From Hungatella sp. UBA3402 (GTDB taxonomy: Bacteria; Bacillota; Clostridia; Lachnospirales; Lachnospiraceae): a DNA stretch of 6,836 bases. Location of the stretch: contig DEPC01000165.1 in the NCBI GenBank assembly GCA_002358555.1, positions 1 to 6,836 on the forward strand, written 5' to 3'. The notes under the pieces were generated by a model that worked only from the letters and a program-made list of their open reading frames with translations, was not told the origin of the DNA and made no database searches. Positions 5,224 through 6,836 of the stretch are shown in pieces. The translations under genes were made by a program, and so were the position numbers. The stretch's first letter is position 1; every line of letters begins with the position of its first letter.

Positions 5224-5529
5224 TCCATTTATGTGATAGAATTTCTCAATTGATGATTGCAATTCTTGATAATAATGCTTTTTTCATTGAAATTTCTATA
5301 ATCTGCCTTTTCGTAAGACAGATTCTGGAAATTTCAACAAAGTAATGCAAATTATGCCATATTATGATACACTTATGCATATTAGTTTTTTTGATAAAAA
5401 AATCTCAAACCGCACCTTTGTACTTGGAAAATCTTTTAGATGATATCTATTTGACAGAAAGTATGTTTTAAATATGCCCAGGATTGACAATAGGTGCTGT
5501 AGAAAATCATCACAGAAGGGAATATATTC
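5224..5529. other. Gene-free divergent intergenic region before DUF1846
   Basis: I see no convincing gene on either strand here. It contains a long hairpin (5287-5337). It also has two near-identical decamers, ATGCAAATTA (5345-5354) and ATGCATATTA (5376-5385), and two TTGACA hexamers (5451-5456, 5484-5489) that lack a -10 at normal spacing. A weak promoter for the plus-strand gene could be TTGTAC (5418-5423) with TGATAT (5441-5446) at 17 bp. The ribosome site AAGGG (5516-5520) precedes the DUF1846 start by nine bases. Confidence 0.6.
5287..5337. repeat. 51-nt imperfect hairpin upstream of the DUF1846 gene
   Basis: TTGAAATTTC (5287-5296) pairs perfectly with GAAATTTCAA (5328-5337). Inside, ATCTG (5301-5305) pairs with CAGAT (5319-5323), then CTT with AAG, ending in a 5-nt loop at 5310-5314. 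Only two mismatches and a G-T wobble interrupt the stem. No T-tract follows on either strand, so it is not an ordinary terminator. It is about 190 bp before the DUF1846 start, and its role is unknown. Confidence 0.6.
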
Positions 5530-6836
5530 ATGAAAATAGGATTTGACAATCAGCAGTACCAAATAACACAGTCAGAGCACATTCGGGAACGGATTTGCCA
5601 ATTTGGAGATAAGCTTTACCTAGAATTTGGAGGAAAGCTGTTTGATGACTATCACGCTTCCAGAGTTTTGCCTGGATTTGCACCTGACAGCAAGCTGCAG
5701 ATGTTGATGCAGCTTGCTGACCAGGCCGAGATTGTTGTTGCCATCAATGCTTCTGATATTGAGAAGGATAAAGTTCGGTATGACTTAGGAATTACTTATG
5801 ATGCTGATGTACTGCGTTTAATCCAGTCTTTTCGGGAACGTGGTCTCTATGTTGGCAGTGTGGTAATCACCCAGTATATGGGTCAGTCTGCGGCTGACAT
5901 TTTTAAAGAAAAATTAGAACGGATAGGCATACGAGTATATCACCATTACCGCATTGAAGGTTATCCCAATAATATCCCTCTCATTGTCAGTGAAGATGGA
6001 TTCGGCAAAAACGACTACATAGAGACATCAAGGCCTCTCATCATTATCACTGCTCCTGGGCCTGGAAGTGGAAAAATGGCAACCTGCTTATCTCAGCTAT
6101 ACCATGAAAACCGCAGAGGCATTAAAGCTGGATATGCCAAATTTGAGACATTTCCAATCTGGAACCTTCCTTTAAAGCATCCAGTGAATTTAGCCTATGA
6201 GGCAGCAACCGCAGACTTAAATGATGTCAATATGATTGACCCCTTCCATCTAGAAGCCTATGGAAAAACCACAGTAAACTATAACCGAGATGTAGAAATT
6301 TTTCCTGTACTGAATGCCATTTTTGAAGAGATTTATGGCACTAGCCCCTACAAATCTCCTACAGATATGGGAGTAAATATGGTCGGAAATTGCATCATTG
6401 ATGATGAAGCCTGTAAGGAAGCCTCCCTTCAGGAGATTCTGCGCCGCTACTATCATGCCTTGAACCGTCTAGCGAGAGGAAATGGCTCTGAAGAAGAAGT
6501 ATTTAAGATTGAGCTGCTCATGAAACATGTCAGGATTACTCCCCAGGACCGTAAAACGGTTGTAGCTGCCAATCAAAAAGCGGGACTGAGCCATGGACCA
6601 GCAGCAGCCATTGAGTTGCCTGATGGGCGTATCCTCACCGGAAAGACCAGTGACCTTCTTGGCTCTTCTGCTGCCTTGCTGTTAAATGCTGTGAAAGCCC
6701 TTGGCAATATTCCTGATGAAATTCATTTGATTGCTCCTTCTGCGATTGAGCCAATTCAAAGGCTGAAAGTGAATTATTTTGGCAATAAAAATCCGCGGCT
6801 TCATACAGACGAAGTTTTGATTGCCTTGTCCATGTG
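5530..6836 (+). CDS. DUF1846 / UPF0371 family protein, partial (3' end beyond the right edge)
   Basis: 435 codons are visible of a family usually close to 500 residues; the frame is open to the right edge, which cuts the next codon. I recognise the family from strongly conserved blocks: KIGFDNQQYQ at the start, KLYLEFGGKLFDDYHASRVL (28-47), GKNDYIETSRPL (159-170), AKFETFPIWNLPLKHPVN (203-220), DPFHLEAYG (237-245), YKSPTDMGVNM (274-284) and NPRLHTDEVLIALS near the visible end. ITAPGPGSGKMATC (173-186) looks like a nucleotide-binding P-loop with Gly181-Lys182, though binding is not established. Conservation is high while the biochemical function remains unknown to me. The protein appears soluble. 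ATG 5530-5532 is preceded by AAGGG (5516-5520), and the N-terminus matches the family start. It is divergent from the DUF3793-flavodoxin operon across about 410 bp, so there is no evidence for co-regulation. Confidence 0.93.
   Translation, partial: MKIGFDNQQYQITQSEHIRERICQFGDKLYLEFGGKLFDDYHASRVLPGFAPDSKLQMLMQLADQAEIVVAINASDIEKDKVRYDLGITYDADVLRLIQSFRERGLYVGSVVITQYMGQSAADIFKEKLERIGIRVYHHYRIEGYPNNIPLIVSEDGFGKNDYIETSRPLIIITAPGPGSGKMATCLSQLYHENRRGIKAGYAKFETFPIWNLPLKHPVNLAYEAATADLNDVNMIDPFHLEAYGKTTVNYNRDVEIFPVLNAIFEEIYGTSPYKSPTDMGVNMVGNCIIDDEACKEASLQEILRRYYHALNRLARGNGSEEEVFKIELLMKHVRITPQDRKTVVAANQKAGLSHGPAAAIELPDGRILTGKTSDLLGSSAALLLNAVKALGNIPDEIHLIAPSAIEPIQRLKVNYFGNKNPRLHTDEVLIALSM

Noticed and set aside
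5451..5489. Two TTGACA hexamers as -35 elements for DUF1846
   Set aside because: Neither has a plausible -10 at 15-19 bp: the positions read ATGCCC and TCATCA. The second would also run into the ribosome site. They may be chance.
5362..5562. Minus-strand frame of 66 codons upstream of DUF1846
   Set aside because: It overlaps the DUF1846 start, has no ribosome binding site or recognisable motif, and its composition is that of AT-rich intergenic DNA.
6250..6456. Minus-strand frame of 68 codons
   Set aside because: Antisense to the conserved DUF1846 coding sequence.

Overview
The window looks like a chromosomal stretch from a low-GC Gram-positive anaerobe. A Lachnospiraceae-like Clostridia genome (Blautia/Dorea/Ruminococcus type) is my best guess. 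The basis is AT-rich intergenic DNA, strong AGGAGG-type ribosome binding sites, a clostridial short-chain flavodoxin, a DUF3793 protein and a DUF1846/UPF0371 protein. The taxonomic call is inference. I see no rRNA, tRNA, CRISPR array, transposase or phage gene.

Layout: (1) 1-2588, minus strand, read right to left: a MerR regulator of the AdhR/NmlR type, an AraC regulator with a GyrI-like sensor domain, and a MATE efflux pump cut by the left window edge. This looks like a stress- or drug-responsive export locus. (2) 2589-2970: a divergent intergenic region whose plus-strand promoter has the stretched 19-bp spacer and internal dyad typical of MerR control. It drives a 79-residue SemiSWEET transporter. 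(3) 2975-3039: a 19-bp perfect inverted repeat with a 27-nt loop, between convergent genes. (4) 3044-3823, minus: a Cof-type HAD phosphatase with an extended -10 promoter. (5) 3928-5223, minus: a DUF3793-flavodoxin operon ending at a clear intrinsic terminator. Its promoter carries two TTAG-N6-CTAA dyads with the geometry of DtxR/IdeR metal-repressor boxes. (6) 5224-5529: a gene-free stretch with a long hairpin. (7) 5530 to the right edge, plus: a DUF1846/UPF0371 protein, cut after 435 codons.

How the parts may work together: the MerR protein keeps a cysteine at the position used by aldehyde/electrophile-sensing relatives. It probably controls both its own operon and SemiSWEET from one shared intergenic region. 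The DUF3793-flavodoxin pair fits an iron-starvation response in which flavodoxin replaces ferredoxin. The best candidates for something new are the MerR-SemiSWEET pairing, the metal-box-like control of DUF3793-flavodoxin, and the two long hairpins.
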